From NCBI RefSeq assembly GCF_015751765.1, contig NZ_JADOTX010000001.1:4650001-4714000 (forward strand): a stretch of 64,000 nucleotides of DNA, read 5' to 3'. Shown one piece after another: positions 9,181 through 17,108 of this stretch; within the stretch, counting starts at the first letter, position 1, and every line of letters begins with the position of its first letter. Below the pieces are notes generated by a model. The model ran no database searches. It saw nothing but the letters and a program-made list of their open reading frames with translations, and was not told where the DNA came from. This stretch comes from Micromonospora ureilytica. GTDB taxonomy: Bacteria; Actinomycetota; Actinomycetes; Mycobacteriales; Micromonosporaceae. The position numbers and the translations under genes are program-made.

Positions 9181-10035
9181 TCAGCAGGGTGGGTTGGCTG
9201 CGGCGCACATCCGCGCCGCCGCCGCCGAGGCGAGCCGGACGAGTTCGGCCTCGGTGCCGTCGTAGCCGAGGCTGAGCACCGAGACGGTGTCGCCGACCCG
9301 GACGACCGCCAGCAGGATCGGCGACGGAGGGTCGCCGAGCGGCTGCCCGGTCTCCAGGTCCAGGGTGACGGTGAGCGAGTCCCGCAGGATGGCGGCGTCG
9401 TCCCCGGCGAAGCCCCGCTGCGTCACCGACCACCGGTGCAGCGCTTCCCCGGTGCGGGCCCCTTTTGCCGTCAGGACCGGCCCAACGTTCAGCCACTCGG
9501 CACACGGGGCGACCAGGTCGTCCAAACTGGCGAAGAGCTGTCTGGCCGCCTCGGGTACCAACCGGAAGAGATCCTGCGTGACCAGACCAGCCGACCGGGT
9601 GTGGATCGGCGCAGCGTGTTTGGGCACGAACGTCTGTGAACGGGACAGGATCGACATCTGCCAGCCCTCCGAGCGTCCCTGCCTCGTCCGGCAGTAGCCG
9701 AGCATGTGGTTCAGCAGCACCGGCTCGCCCAGCCCCGACTGACTGAGCTGCACATCGACCTGCTGCGACAGGTCGGCTGGCTGCAACAGGGCGTCGGTGG
9801 TGATCTCGTGGCGGGTCGGCGAGGCCGAGGCGGCTGGCGGAGCCGGTGGCGGCGACGTTCTCGGCGCGGCGACCGCCACCGCGGAGGCCCCGGCCAGGGC
9901 CAGCACGACGGTGGCCACCACGATCTTGCGCTGGCTGCGGCGGCGGGCCCGGGAGCGGATCTCCTCCGGGCCGAGCCAGCGCACGTCCTGCAGGTCGCGT
10001 TGGATCTGTTCGACGAGCGTCGGGTCGTCACGCAT
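9181..10035 (-). CDS. Membrane-anchored extracytoplasmic protein paired with an ECF sigma factor
   Basis: This 284-residue protein has a short cytosolic N-terminus (MRDDPTLVEQIQRDLQDVRW), one membrane helix near residues 38-55, and a Pro/Ala/Ser linker. The ~200-residue exterior domain contains several cysteines and I do not recognise it. The ATG overlaps the stop of the SigE-family sigma gene by 8 nt and has its own GGAGGAGG RBS, so the two are translationally coupled. That arrangement and topology fit an anti-sigma factor or sensory partner, but no zinc anti-sigma motif (HxxxCxxC) is visible. The role is therefore inferred from context only. Confidence 0.65.
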   Translation of the reverse strand: MRDDPTLVEQIQRDLQDVRWLGPEEIRSRARRRSQRKIVVATVVLALAGASAVAVAAPRTSPPPAPPAASASPTRHEITTDALLQPADLSQQVDVQLSQSGLGEPVLLNHMLGYCRTRQGRSEGWQMSILSRSQTFVPKHAAPIHTRSAGLVTQDLFRLVPEAARQLFASLDDLVAPCAEWLNVGPVLTAKGARTGEALHRWSVTQRGFAGDDAAILRDSLTVTLDLETGQPLGDPPSPILLAVVRVGDTVSVLSLGYDGTEAELVRLASAAAARMCAAANPPC

Positions 10036-10528
10036 CGGTTGCCTCCTCCAGGTCAGAGACGGCGAGCAGGCCGGCGAGCGCGGTGCGCCCCCGGGAGAGA
10101 CGGGCCTTGACGGTGCCCACCGGGGCCGCGGTCTCCCGTGCCACGTCGGCGACCGGCATGCCGACCAGGTAGTACAGAGCGATCGCGACGCGTTGCTCCT
10201 CGGGCAGCCGGCGCAAGGCGGCGACCACCGCGACGGTGTCGGTGCCGGGCCCGGGAACGGTCTCGGTGGCACCGTGCCGCAGGTACGCGCGGGCACGACT
10301 ACGCAGGCTGCGCCACCGGCTGACGGCGATCCGGCTGGCTACCACCCGCACCCAGGCCTCCGGGTCGTCGTACGCGCTGACCGTCGACCAGCGCTGCCAC
10401 ACCCGGACGTACGCCTCCTGCACGGCGTCCTGCGCCTCGCTCCGATCGCCGGTGAGGGCGTAGACGAACCCGAGGAGCCGTTGCCGACTCCCCCGGTAGA
10501 ACTCGTCGAACCCGTCGACGTCCGGCAC
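10028..10528 (-). CDS. RNA polymerase sigma factor, SigE-family ECF
   Basis: This 166-residue ECF sigma factor has only regions 2 and 4. Region 2 carries FDEFYRGSRQRLLGFVYALTG and AQDAVQEAYVRVWQRW. Region 4 carries LRRLPEEQRVAIALYYLVGM and the helix-turn-helix ADVARETAAPVGTVKARLSR. These match the SigE-like family common in Actinobacteria. The GTG at 10526-10528 has GGGAGG 6 nt upstream. The gene runs into its membrane partner with an 8-nt overlap, so the pair is one transcription unit. The regulon and signal are unknown. Confidence 0.9.
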   Translation of the reverse strand: MPDVDGFDEFYRGSRQRLLGFVYALTGDRSEAQDAVQEAYVRVWQRWSTVSAYDDPEAWVRVVASRIAVSRWRSLRSRARAYLRHGATETVPGPGTDTVAVVAALRRLPEEQRVAIALYYLVGMPVADVARETAAPVGTVKARLSRGRTALAGLLAVSDLEEATDA

Positions 10529-10590
10529 CCGTTACCTCCCCGTGTCGGTCGCTGGGAACACGCACCGGGCGGGGTCGTCGGTTGCCCCGG

Positions 10591-11574
10591 TCAGGCGATC
10601 ATCTTCTCCAACTCGGGAAGCGGGAACGCACCGGCCGCGATCCGCTCCCGGACCGCCCGGCGTACGGCCCGCTGCACGGCCACGTTGACCGGCGTCGGTA
10701 CGCCGTGCAACCGGCCGAGCAACGCGATCTCGCCGTTGAGGTGGTCGACCTCGGTGGAGCCGGTGCCCCGGGCCAGGCTCTGCCAGGTGGAGCCGCCGGA
10801 GCGGGCCTCGCCGTCGACCGGGCGCTGCCCGACCAGGTCGCCGCGTTCGGCCTTCTCCTCCTCCGGCGAGGTGTGCGCGATGCCGGCGGCGGCGAGCGCG
10901 GCGACGCCCTCGGCGCGTACCCGCTCGACCAGCGCGTCCGGGATGTCCCGGCCGAGCAGCGCCTGTAGGCCGTTACCGAGGTTGCTGAGCAGCTTGCCGT
11001 ACTTCCAGCGCAGCACGTCGCTGCGGACCGGGGCGACGAAGCCGGCTGCGGTCAGGTCGGCGGCGATCGCCCGGTCGGTGTCGTCGGCGCCCCCGGGGTA
11101 CCGCCCGATGTGGAGCATCCCCGGATGCGGGTATCCGTTGGCGACCACCACGCCCGGGTCCAGGTGCGTGGCCGGCAGCCAGACACAGACCGGGTGCACG
11201 TCGGCGAAGAGGCGCAGTGCGGCAGGCTCGTTGGCCACCCCGTTCTGCGCGGTCACCAGCGGCAGACGTTCGCCCGCGGTGCCGCCGCCGACCACCGGCG
11301 CGTCCACCCAGGCGGCCAGTGCGCCGGGAGTGTCCTGCGACTTCACGGTGAGGATCAGCACGGTGTCCGCTGGCAGCGGCTGGTCACCGGGCCGGTCCAC
11401 CGCCGCGAGCCGGGCGGTCACCTCGCCGTCGGGCTGGCGCACTGTCAGACCCCGCGCGCGGATCGCGTCCAGGTGGGCGCCGCGGGCCACCAGTGTCACG
11501 TCCCGGTCGGCCTGGGCCAGCCGTACGCCGATGGTCCCGCCGACCGCACCCGCGCCGATGATCACGTATCGCAT
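10591..11574 (-). CDS. 2-dehydropantoate 2-reductase-like (ApbA/PanE family) oxidoreductase
   Basis: This 327-residue protein has a Rossmann N-terminal domain starting MRYVIIGAGAVGGTIG and the NADPH-binding turn at ARGAHLDAIRARG. The central LTVKSQDT and TAQNGVANE segments are typical of ketopantoate reductase, as is the C-terminal helical domain with the catalytic-type Lys in DVLRWKYGKLLSNLGN. The family reduces ketopantoate to pantoate with NADPH, but many actinobacterial paralogues act on other 2-oxo acids. No pantothenate genes are nearby. I therefore call the family and not the pathway. Confidence 0.8.
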   Translation of the reverse strand: MRYVIIGAGAVGGTIGVRLAQADRDVTLVARGAHLDAIRARGLTVRQPDGEVTARLAAVDRPGDQPLPADTVLILTVKSQDTPGALAAWVDAPVVGGGTAGERLPLVTAQNGVANEPAALRLFADVHPVCVWLPATHLDPGVVVANGYPHPGMLHIGRYPGGADDTDRAIAADLTAAGFVAPVRSDVLRWKYGKLLSNLGNGLQALLGRDIPDALVERVRAEGVAALAAAGIAHTSPEEEKAERGDLVGQRPVDGEARSGGSTWQSLARGTGSTEVDHLNGEIALLGRLHGVPTPVNVAVQRAVRRAVRERIAAGAFPLPELEKMIA

Positions 11575-11620
11575 GACCCCATTCTGCCCGCCGGTGCGCC
11601 GCCCACCCGTGCGCCTTCCG

Positions 11621-12364
11621 TCAGCTGGTCAGGCCGGCGTCGGTGAGGATCGGGCCGGCGAGCAGGAGCGCGCCGGCGATCAGCGCCGCCAGGTTGACCA
11701 GTGCGAAGACGCCAACCCAGAAGAGCGGCGGAAACGGGGTGAGCCCGGCGAGTTGGTCGGCGTCGGAGGCGGGCATCCGGCCCCGCGAGCGCAGCCGTTG
11801 CAGCTCGACCACCGGCCGCACCCCACCGAGCAGCAGAAACCACACCCCGGTGTACGCGAACGCGGCCTGGACCTGCGGCGTCGCGTACCACGAGACGGCG
11901 AACACCAGCGCCCCGGTGACCAGCACCGACACCACGCCGAAGGCGTTGCGGATCATGACGAGCATGGCCAGCAGCAGCGCCACGGCCACCCAGAGCAGCA
12001 GGGTGATCCGGTTGCCGCCGAGCAGCCAGGCGCCGCCCAGCCCGACCAGCGGCGGTGCGACGTACCCGGCGAGCAGAGTGAGGATCATGCCCGGCCCGGT
12101 GGGGCGGCCGGCGGAAAGCGTCAGCCCGGACGTGTCCGAGTGCAACCGGATGCCGTGCAGCTTGCGGCCGGTGAGCAGGGCGACCAGGGCGTGCCCACCC
12201 TCGTGCGCGATGGTGATGGCGTTACGGGCGATCCGCCACGGCAGCCGGGTGGAGACCACCACCAGCGCGACGGCTCCGGTGATCAGCACCAGCAGCGCGG
12301 GCGGGTCCGGCTGCGCGCCGAACAGCGTGTCCCACAGGTCGCCCAGCCCGTCGATCGACATCAT
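11621..12364 (-). CDS. M50-family (site-2-protease-like) membrane metalloprotease
   Basis: This ~247-residue membrane protein has a zinc-binding HEGGH motif (AITIAHEGGHALVALLTG, about residues 50-67) next to the first transmembrane block. About six further hydrophobic segments follow, and the C-terminus is PILTDAGLTS. It belongs to the M50B-like peptidases common in Actinobacteria; intramembrane proteolysis is the family role and the substrate is unknown. Two overlapping ATGs (12364 and 12361) are possible starts. A TAGGCT box 8 nt upstream of 12364 suggests an almost leaderless mRNA. It is divergent from the Uma2 gene. Confidence 0.8.
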   Translation of the reverse strand: MMSIDGLGDLWDTLFGAQPDPPALLVLITGAVALVVVSTRLPWRIARNAITIAHEGGHALVALLTGRKLHGIRLHSDTSGLTLSAGRPTGPGMILTLLAGYVAPPLVGLGGAWLLGGNRITLLLWVAVALLLAMLVMIRNAFGVVSVLVTGALVFAVSWYATPQVQAAFAYTGVWFLLLGGVRPVVELQRLRSRGRMPASDADQLAGLTPFPPLFWVGVFALVNLAALIAGALLLAGPILTDAGLTS

Positions 12365-12465
12365 GGGGCGCGAGCCTACCGGCGACGTTCCGTGTCGCTC
12401 CCGAGGCACCGGCTCGTATCCTGGGAGACTGATCGGGTGGCGAGTCGAGCGGGAGGTGAACGCGG

Positions 12466-13017
12466 GTGAGCGCAGCGCCCCTGGAGCCGCACATCGGCCT
12501 GTGGACCGAGGCCGACTACTTCGCCTTGGGCGAAACGCCCGACCGGATCGAACTGCTCGACGGGAGCCTGCTGGTGAGCCCTGCCCCGAGCCGACGGCAC
12601 CAGCGGGTGTCGCGCCGACTGGCGAACAGCATCGAAGCAGCGGCAGACTTCCACGGCCTGTCGGTCTACGACGCGATCAACGTCCGGCTCGGCATCGATC
12701 GAGTCGTCATTCCGGACCTCGTTGTGACCGATGTCGATGACGACGGCACCTTCCTCGACCCCGACCGGGTGGTCCTCGTCGGCGAGATCGTCTCGCCCGG
12801 CAACGCCGCCGCCGACCGGCTGGTCAAGATGCAGCTCTACGCCATCGCGCGAATCCCCTGGTATCTGCTGGTCGAGCAGGACGGCGACGGTCACTCGCTG
12901 CGGCTCTACCGGCTGGACGGCGAGCACTACGTCGAGGACCAGGTTGCCAAGGCGGGCGAGACCCTGACCATCGTCGAGCCGTTCCGCTGGCAGCTCGACC
13001 CGGCCACCCTGAGCTGA
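12466..13017 (+). CDS. Uma2-family (DUF820) putative endonuclease
   Basis: This 183-residue protein has the PD-(D/E)xK-like fold of the Uma2/DUF820 family. Landmarks are [21 protein letters not shown] at the N-terminus, [16 protein letters not shown], the acidic [10 protein letters not shown] strand (catalytic Asp), [22 protein letters not shown] (conserved Glu then Lys), and [10 protein letters not shown]. Family members are often expanded in actinomycetes and cyanobacteria, and their biological role is unsettled. The GTG at 12466 has GGAGGTG 9 nt upstream. A TATCCT box further upstream (about 12417) could be its promoter. Confidence 0.85.
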   Translation: MSAAPLEPHIGLWTEADYFALGETPDRIELLDGSLLVSPAPSRRHQRVSRRLANSIEAAADFHGLSVYDAINVRLGIDRVVIPDLVVTDVDDDGTFLDPDRVVLVGEIVSPGNAAADRLVKMQLYAIARIPWYLLVEQDGDGHSLRLYRLDGEHYVEDQVAKAGETLTIVEPFRWQLDPATLS

Positions 13018-13097
13018 CTCGTTCCGCTCCGATCGCCGGGCGACCGACACCTGTTGATGAAACTTTCTTCAGTCGCCCTTGTGATCTAGGGCACTTA

Positions 13098-13137
13098 CCT
13101 CCAAAGATGGACGTCGATAGAGCGACGTCCTTGGAGG
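13098..13137 (+). promoter_or_regulatory. Hairpin sequestering the lysozyme ribosome-binding site
   Basis: CCTCCAA (13098-13104) is the exact complement of TTGGAGG (13131-13137), which is the Shine-Dalgarno of the lysozyme gene. GGACGTCG (13109-13116) pairs exactly with CGACGTCC (13123-13130). The result is a 15-bp stem with one 4-nt bulge (AGAT) and a 6-nt loop, ending 5 nt before the ATG. Formed in the mRNA, it would occlude the ribosome-binding site. A weaker stem GCCCT/AGGGC precedes it at 13075-13092. Confidence 0.7.
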
Positions 13138-13142
13138 CACTC

Positions 13143-13895
13143 ATGGCCCGTACCCGATCATCGCTGCGCCGCGCGTTCGCGGCCGGCCTCACCGTCCTCG
13201 CCACCGCGGCGGCGGCCCTGGTCGCGACCGCCGGACCGGCGGCCGCCGCCACCACACCCGGTGTCGACGTCTCCCGCTACCAGGGCACCATCAACTGGAC
13301 GAGCGTCCGCAACGCGGGCATCCAGTTCGCCTTCATCAAGGCGACCGAGGGCACCAGCTACAAGGACCCGAACTTCAACGCCAACTACGTCAACTCGTAC
13401 AACGCCGGGGTGATCCGCGGGGCGTACCACTTCGCCCGCCCGAACATCTCCGCCGGCTCCACCCAGGCCAACTACCTGGCCTCCAACGGCGGCGCCTGGT
13501 CCGCGGACAGCCGCACCCTGCCGGCCGCGCTGGACATCGAGGGCAACCCGTACGCCGGCGGCTACTGCTACGGGCTCAGCACGACCGGGATGCGCAACTG
13601 GGTGCAGGACTTCCTGAACACCTACCGCTCCCGCACAGGCCGGTACGCGGTCATCTACACCACCACGAGCTGGTGGAACCAGTGCACCGGCAGCTGGACC
13701 GGCCCGTGGGCGAACCACCCGCTCTGGCTGGCCCGCTGGTCGAGCACGCCCGGCGCCCTGCCGGCCGGCGCGTCGGTGTGGAGCTTCTGGCAGTACACCA
13801 GCACCGGCGTCGTCTCCGGGATCAGCGGCAACGTGGACCGCAACTACTGGAACGGTGACCGGAGCCGCCTGATCGCGTTGGCCAACAACACCTGA
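13143..13895 (+). CDS. Secreted GH25 lysozyme (N-acetylmuramidase)
   Basis: This 250-residue protein has a Sec-type signal peptide: an RSSLRR basic region, a hydrophobic core near residues 12-32 and an Ala-rich cleavage site near AAAA. A complete GH25 domain follows. The catalytic acidic residues are visible as GVDVSRYQGTINW and AALDIEGNPY, and the strand AFIKATEGTSY is diagnostic. It cleaves the beta-1,4 bond between MurNAc and GlcNAc in peptidoglycan outside the membrane. The ATG at 13143 has GGAGG at 13133-13137, which lies in a strong hairpin; an in-frame upstream ATG at 13107 falls inside the hairpin and is rejected. No separate wall-binding domain is present. Confidence 0.93.
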   Translation: MARTRSSLRRAFAAGLTVLATAAAALVATAGPAAAATTPGVDVSRYQGTINWTSVRNAGIQFAFIKATEGTSYKDPNFNANYVNSYNAGVIRGAYHFARPNISAGSTQANYLASNGGAWSADSRTLPAALDIEGNPYAGGYCYGLSTTGMRNWVQDFLNTYRSRTGRYAVIYTTTSWWNQCTGSWTGPWANHPLWLARWSSTPGALPAGASVWSFWQYTSTGVVSGISGNVDRNYWNGDRSRLIALANNT

Positions 13896-13970
13896 CCGGG
13901 CCGTTGGCGGCAGCGGGATCGACGGTCACCACACGGTCGACAATCGGTCCGGCTGCCGCCACACCACCGG

Positions 13971-14198
13971 TCAGGCCCTCCGTCGGCTCAACGCCGGCAC
14001 CACGGCCTCCTCGCGGGCCAGCGCGCCCCGGCGGGTCAACCGCCAGGCAGCAACGCCAAAGCCGGCAACGATCACGACGCCGAGCAGTGCGACGAGCACC
14101 GAAACCCCCGCGCTGACCAGCAACAGGATCGCGTCGCCGAGCGCCACGAGCATCCACAGTGCCAGCCGGGGCCGAGTGTCCCTCCGTCGGTAACCCAT
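13971..14198 (-). CDS. Small two-helix membrane protein
   Basis: This 75-residue protein is not recognised. After a basic N-terminus (MGYRRRDTRPR) there are two closely spaced hydrophobic segments, about residues 12-28 and 30-50. An Arg-rich cytosolic tail ends LSRRRA. The ATG at 14196-14198 is preferred because AGGAGG lies 7 nt upstream. It converges with the lysozyme gene and lies downstream of the Ser/Thr kinase on the same strand, 65 bp from the kinase stop. No function is proposed. Confidence 0.6.
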   Translation of the reverse strand: MGYRRRDTRPRLALWMLVALGDAILLLVSAGVSVLVALLGVVIVAGFGVAAWRLTRRGALAREEAVVPALSRRRA

Positions 14199-14263
14199 GT
14201 CGTGCCTCCTTCCGTCGTCGAAGGTCACTTACCCACGACGTCGGAAGGTCATGCGAATGAGTT

Positions 14264-16273
14264 TCAGTCCTTGCGGTCGGGCTGGAAACCCTTGGCGATC
14301 CGGTCGAAGTTCGGCAGGTTGGCCTGCCAGTCCTTCTCCGCGATCTCCCACCGCAGGGCGTACCCCCGGTTCTTGGCCGTCACGAACCCACGGTTACGAA
14401 CGTGGATCCGCTGCCCGTCGCGGGTCTCCAGCCACTCCCAGTCCGCACAGGTCTTCCAAAAGTCGCAGCGCACGATGTCTAGGTACTGATAATTTTTGAC
14501 TTCGCTCTTGCGGCCGCCCTCGATGCTCTTCCAGTCGGCGTATGCGTCGTTCTTCGGCGTCGGGGTCCACTGGACGAGCAGCTCCCCAGGCCCGTTAACC
14601 TCGTCGAAGACGACAGTGTTCCGACCAGCGTCGCGGCGCACCCAACCGTCGGGGATCGGCAGGGCGAAGCCGGCCGGGTCCCGGTGCAGCTTCCAGCCCG
14701 CCGGCAACGCGTTCGGGTCGACCGAGGGCGTGGCCGACGGCGTCGCGCTGGGGGCACCGGTGGTGGGCGCCGGCGCAGCGGAGCTCGGCGCGGGCGCCGA
14801 GGTCGCGGCGGCACCGGTCGGGTTGGCCTGCGGAGTCTTGTCGTCGTCAGTGGTCAGCATCGGCACGACCACCACGAGGCCGATCAGCAGCAGGGCGACC
14901 ACAGCCCCGATCAGCAGGTTACGTCGGGTGTTGTTCGGCTTCGTGCCGTCCGAGGGCGGCACCGCCGCGCGGCCGGCCGGACTCACCGGCGGCATGAGCG
15001 ACGTCGGCGTGGTCGGCTTGCGCTGCTCCGGAGCCACCGGCGGACCATCGACAACAGTCGGCTCGTCGTCGACGTTCGTCGTACCGTCGCCGCTGTTGTC
15101 GGGCGCGGCCGTGACCTTCGCGGTCGGCTCGGCCTCGGCCGGCTCGACCTCGGACGGGCGGTCGATCGTGGCGGTCGGCTCCGCCGGCGTCGCTGCGGTC
15201 GGCTCGGCCGGCACCAGCGCGGTCGGGTCGGCGGCCGCGTCGGGAGAGACGACGGCCGTCGGCGTGGCATCGGCGGTGGGGGTCGCGGCGGTAGCGGAGG
15301 TGGCGGCCGAGGTGCTCGCGGCGGCGGCCGGCGACACCGGCCGGTCGACACCCTCGGACGGTCGCGGGGCCGGCACCACCGGCAGGCGCGGCTCGCGCGG
15401 ACCGTTCGGCCCAGGCCGGCGTACGCCATCAAGCAGTGAGATCCCGCGCGACCGCTTGCCCCCGGCGCGGCGCAGCAACCGCTCCGCCACCTCGGCGGTG
15501 ATCCGCTCGTTCGGGTCCTTGCGCAGCAGCCCGTTGAGGACGGCCTTGAGCGGCCCGGCGTTCTTCGGCGGCGGAATGGGCTCGGTGGCCAACGCGGCCA
15601 GGGTGCCGATCGCCGACGGCCGCGCGTAGGGCGACTTGCCCTCGACCGCCGCGTAGAGCGTCGCGCCCAACGACCACAGGTCGGCCTCCGGCCCGGCGGT
15701 GCCGTCCCGGGCCCGCTCCGGCGAGATGTACGCGGGTGAGCCGAGCACCATGCCGGTGCGGGTCACGTTCGGGTCGCCGGGGATGGTGGCGAGCCCGAAG
15801 TCGGTCAGCACCACCCGGCCGTCGTCACCGAGCAACACGTTGCCGGGCTTGACGTCGCGGTGCATGACGCCCGCCTTGTGTGCGGCGCTCAGCGCACCCA
15901 GCACGCCCAGGCCGATCTCCACCGTCCGGGCCACCGACACGGGGCCGTCCTCGGCGAGAGTGTCCTGCAACGACCTCGACGCCACGTACTCCATGACGAT
16001 CCACGGATCGCCGTCGGTGCGCAGCACGTCGAAGATGCGGACGACGTTGGCGTTATTGAGCCGGGCGATGGCCCGCGCCTCCCGCAACGAGCGCTCGCGC
16101 ATCTCGCGGCGCTCCTCATCGGTGAGACCCGGCGGCGGCACCAACTCCTTGATGGCGACGTCGCGGTGCAGCACCTCGTCGCGCGCCTTCCACACCCGGC
16201 CCATGCCACCCTGGCCGAGCGGCGACAGAAGCCGGTATCGGTCAGCGACAAGTTGGGGAAGCGCGTTCGACAT
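14264..16273 (-). CDS. PknB-type membrane Ser/Thr protein kinase with extracellular domain
   Basis: This 669-residue receptor-type kinase has its kinase domain at about residues 13-270, with GQGGMGRVW, VAIKEL (Lys42), HRDVKPGNVLL, LTDFGLAT and the activation segment GSPAYISPERA. A long Ala/Thr/Pro-rich linker (about 280-440) contains repeats like AVSPDAAADPTALVPAEPT. One membrane helix lies near 447-468, then a second Pro/Ser/Ala linker and a ~130-residue extracellular domain with conserved Trp and Cys residues. It has no PASTA repeats, so its ligand differs from PknB. It is divergent from accE with 90 bp between. A TACCGT box 7 nt before the ATG predicts a leaderless mRNA. Confidence 0.92.
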   Translation of the reverse strand: MSNALPQLVADRYRLLSPLGQGGMGRVWKARDEVLHRDVAIKELVPPPGLTDEERREMRERSLREARAIARLNNANVVRIFDVLRTDGDPWIVMEYVASRSLQDTLAEDGPVSVARTVEIGLGVLGALSAAHKAGVMHRDVKPGNVLLGDDGRVVLTDFGLATIPGDPNVTRTGMVLGSPAYISPERARDGTAGPEADLWSLGATLYAAVEGKSPYARPSAIGTLAALATEPIPPPKNAGPLKAVLNGLLRKDPNERITAEVAERLLRRAGGKRSRGISLLDGVRRPGPNGPREPRLPVVPAPRPSEGVDRPVSPAAAASTSAATSATAATPTADATPTAVVSPDAAADPTALVPAEPTAATPAEPTATIDRPSEVEPAEAEPTAKVTAAPDNSGDGTTNVDDEPTVVDGPPVAPEQRKPTTPTSLMPPVSPAGRAAVPPSDGTKPNNTRRNLLIGAVVALLLIGLVVVVPMLTTDDDKTPQANPTGAAATSAPAPSSAAPAPTTGAPSATPSATPSVDPNALPAGWKLHRDPAGFALPIPDGWVRRDAGRNTVVFDEVNGPGELLVQWTPTPKNDAYADWKSIEGGRKSEVKNYQYLDIVRCDFWKTCADWEWLETRDGQRIHVRNRGFVTAKNRGYALRWEIAEKDWQANLPNFDRIAKGFQPDRKD

Positions 16274-16280
16274 CGGTGAG

Positions 16281-16286
16281 ACGGTA
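16281..16286 (-). promoter_or_regulatory. -10 box of leaderless kinase promoter
   Basis: On the minus strand TACCGT is followed by 7 nt and the kinase ATG at 16273. No Shine-Dalgarno is present. Confidence 0.5.
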
Positions 16287-16351
16287 CCCGGACCGGCCGA
16301 CGCTCACACCGCCGGCACGCCACTGTGCGCTTCGGGTAACTTCGCGCCGCG

Positions 16352-16357
16352 TACCCT
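16352..16357 (+). promoter_or_regulatory. -10 box of leaderless accE promoter
   Basis: TACCCT ends exactly 6 nt before the ATG at 16364 and there is no Shine-Dalgarno. The box is only about 65 bp from the divergent kinase -10. Confidence 0.55.
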
Positions 16358-16363
16358 GGCGTC

Positions 16364-16558
16364 ATGTCTGCCGAAGAGCCGCTGTTCCGGGTCGTCCGCG
16401 GCGTGCCCACCGCCGAGGAGTTGGCCGCTCTGGTGGGGGCGATCATCGTCCGGTCCCGTCCTGCCGCCACCCCCGCTCCGGCGACCGCTTCCGCCTGGGC
16501 GCGCAGCGCACGACCGGGCAATTCCCGTGGCTGGCGCGCAGCCGGCCTGCCCCGCTGA
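16364..16558 (+). CDS. accE: Acyl-CoA carboxylase epsilon subunit
   Basis: This 64-residue protein is typical of the small epsilon subunit that stabilises the actinobacterial AccA-AccD carboxylase complex. The diagnostic N-terminal pattern FRVVRGVPTAEELAALVG is present, followed by a low-complexity Ala/Pro/Ser region and the C-terminal WARSARPGNSRGWRAAGLPR. The last part contains the Trp-rich motif of the family. The gene normally sits beside the carboxyltransferase gene and maf. Here it is 7.2 kb from the former, and maf is 3.6 kb downstream beyond an inserted secretion-like module. Confidence 0.88.
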   Translation: MSAEEPLFRVVRGVPTAEELAALVGAIIVRSRPAATPAPATASAWARSARPGNSRGWRAAGLPR

Positions 16559-16649
16559 CCCGAGACCCCGCCGTACGGGGGCTGCCAGGGGGGCGTTGAG
16601 CCGTTAATCTCACTCAGGGAAACGGTGCCGTTACGGGTAGGGAGGGTCC

Positions 16650-17108
16650 ATGATCCCCGAAGAGGACCGGCCAGCACCCTGGCTACGCGGTTACGGCGGC
16701 ATCGAAGCTGACATCAGCCAGCTCAGAGAGTTCGCCGACCGGCTCGCCGCCGAGGTCGAGAGCAACTACGCGCCACACCTGTCGTACATCGCCGAAGACA
16801 TGTCCGCGAAGCTGCCCAACCCGTGCGACGCCTTCATCGAGCTGGTCACCTTCCTGCACGCCCACCACGAGACGCAGCAGGCCACCGCCGACATGGTCTA
16901 CGCCGTCCGAGGCGCCACCGGCCACCTCGCCGCCGCCGCCGACCAGGTCGCCACCCACTACGCCGACAGCGACGCCTTCACCGCCGCCCGAGTGGTGGAC
17001 GTGCAACGAGCCCTCGCCAACCCGGCCAGCGTCCTCCCCGGCGGCCCGACGCCGACCCTGACCGACCCGACCAGCCCCGACGCCCCAGGGCCGGTGGTGC
17101 TGCCGTGA
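16650..17108 (+). CDS. Small helical protein, candidate WXG100/ESX-like partner of a type VII module
   Basis: This 152-residue, mostly helical protein has ~110 residues with heptad-like spacing (GIEADISQLREFADRLAAEV ... ADMVYAVRGATGHLAAAADQ), followed by a Pro/Thr tail. Size and helix pattern resemble actinobacterial ESX/WXG100-type type VII substrates, but no clean W-x-G turn is visible, so family membership is inferred. The ATG at 16650 has GGGAGGG 6 nt upstream. The stop overlaps the next gene in a GTGA junction. Together with the following protein and the mycosin it forms a three-gene module. Confidence 0.6.
   Translation: MIPEEDRPAPWLRGYGGIEADISQLREFADRLAAEVESNYAPHLSYIAEDMSAKLPNPCDAFIELVTFLHAHHETQQATADMVYAVRGATGHLAAAADQVATHYADSDAFTAARVVDVQRALANPASVLPGGPTPTLTDPTSPDAPGPVVLP

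Noticed and set aside
9797..12469. An 890-codon plus-strand frame across sigE, panE-like and M50 genes
   Set aside because: It runs antisense to three well-recognised genes. Its translation is low-complexity Arg/Gly/Ala-rich.
13021..13142. c-di-AMP (ydaO-type) riboswitch before the lysozyme gene
   Set aside because: The leader is far too short and lacks the conserved core. The only feature is the RBS hairpin.
16384..16558. accE region as a fragment of a larger broken gene
   Set aside because: A complete 64-residue epsilon subunit with its own promoter and stop explains it.
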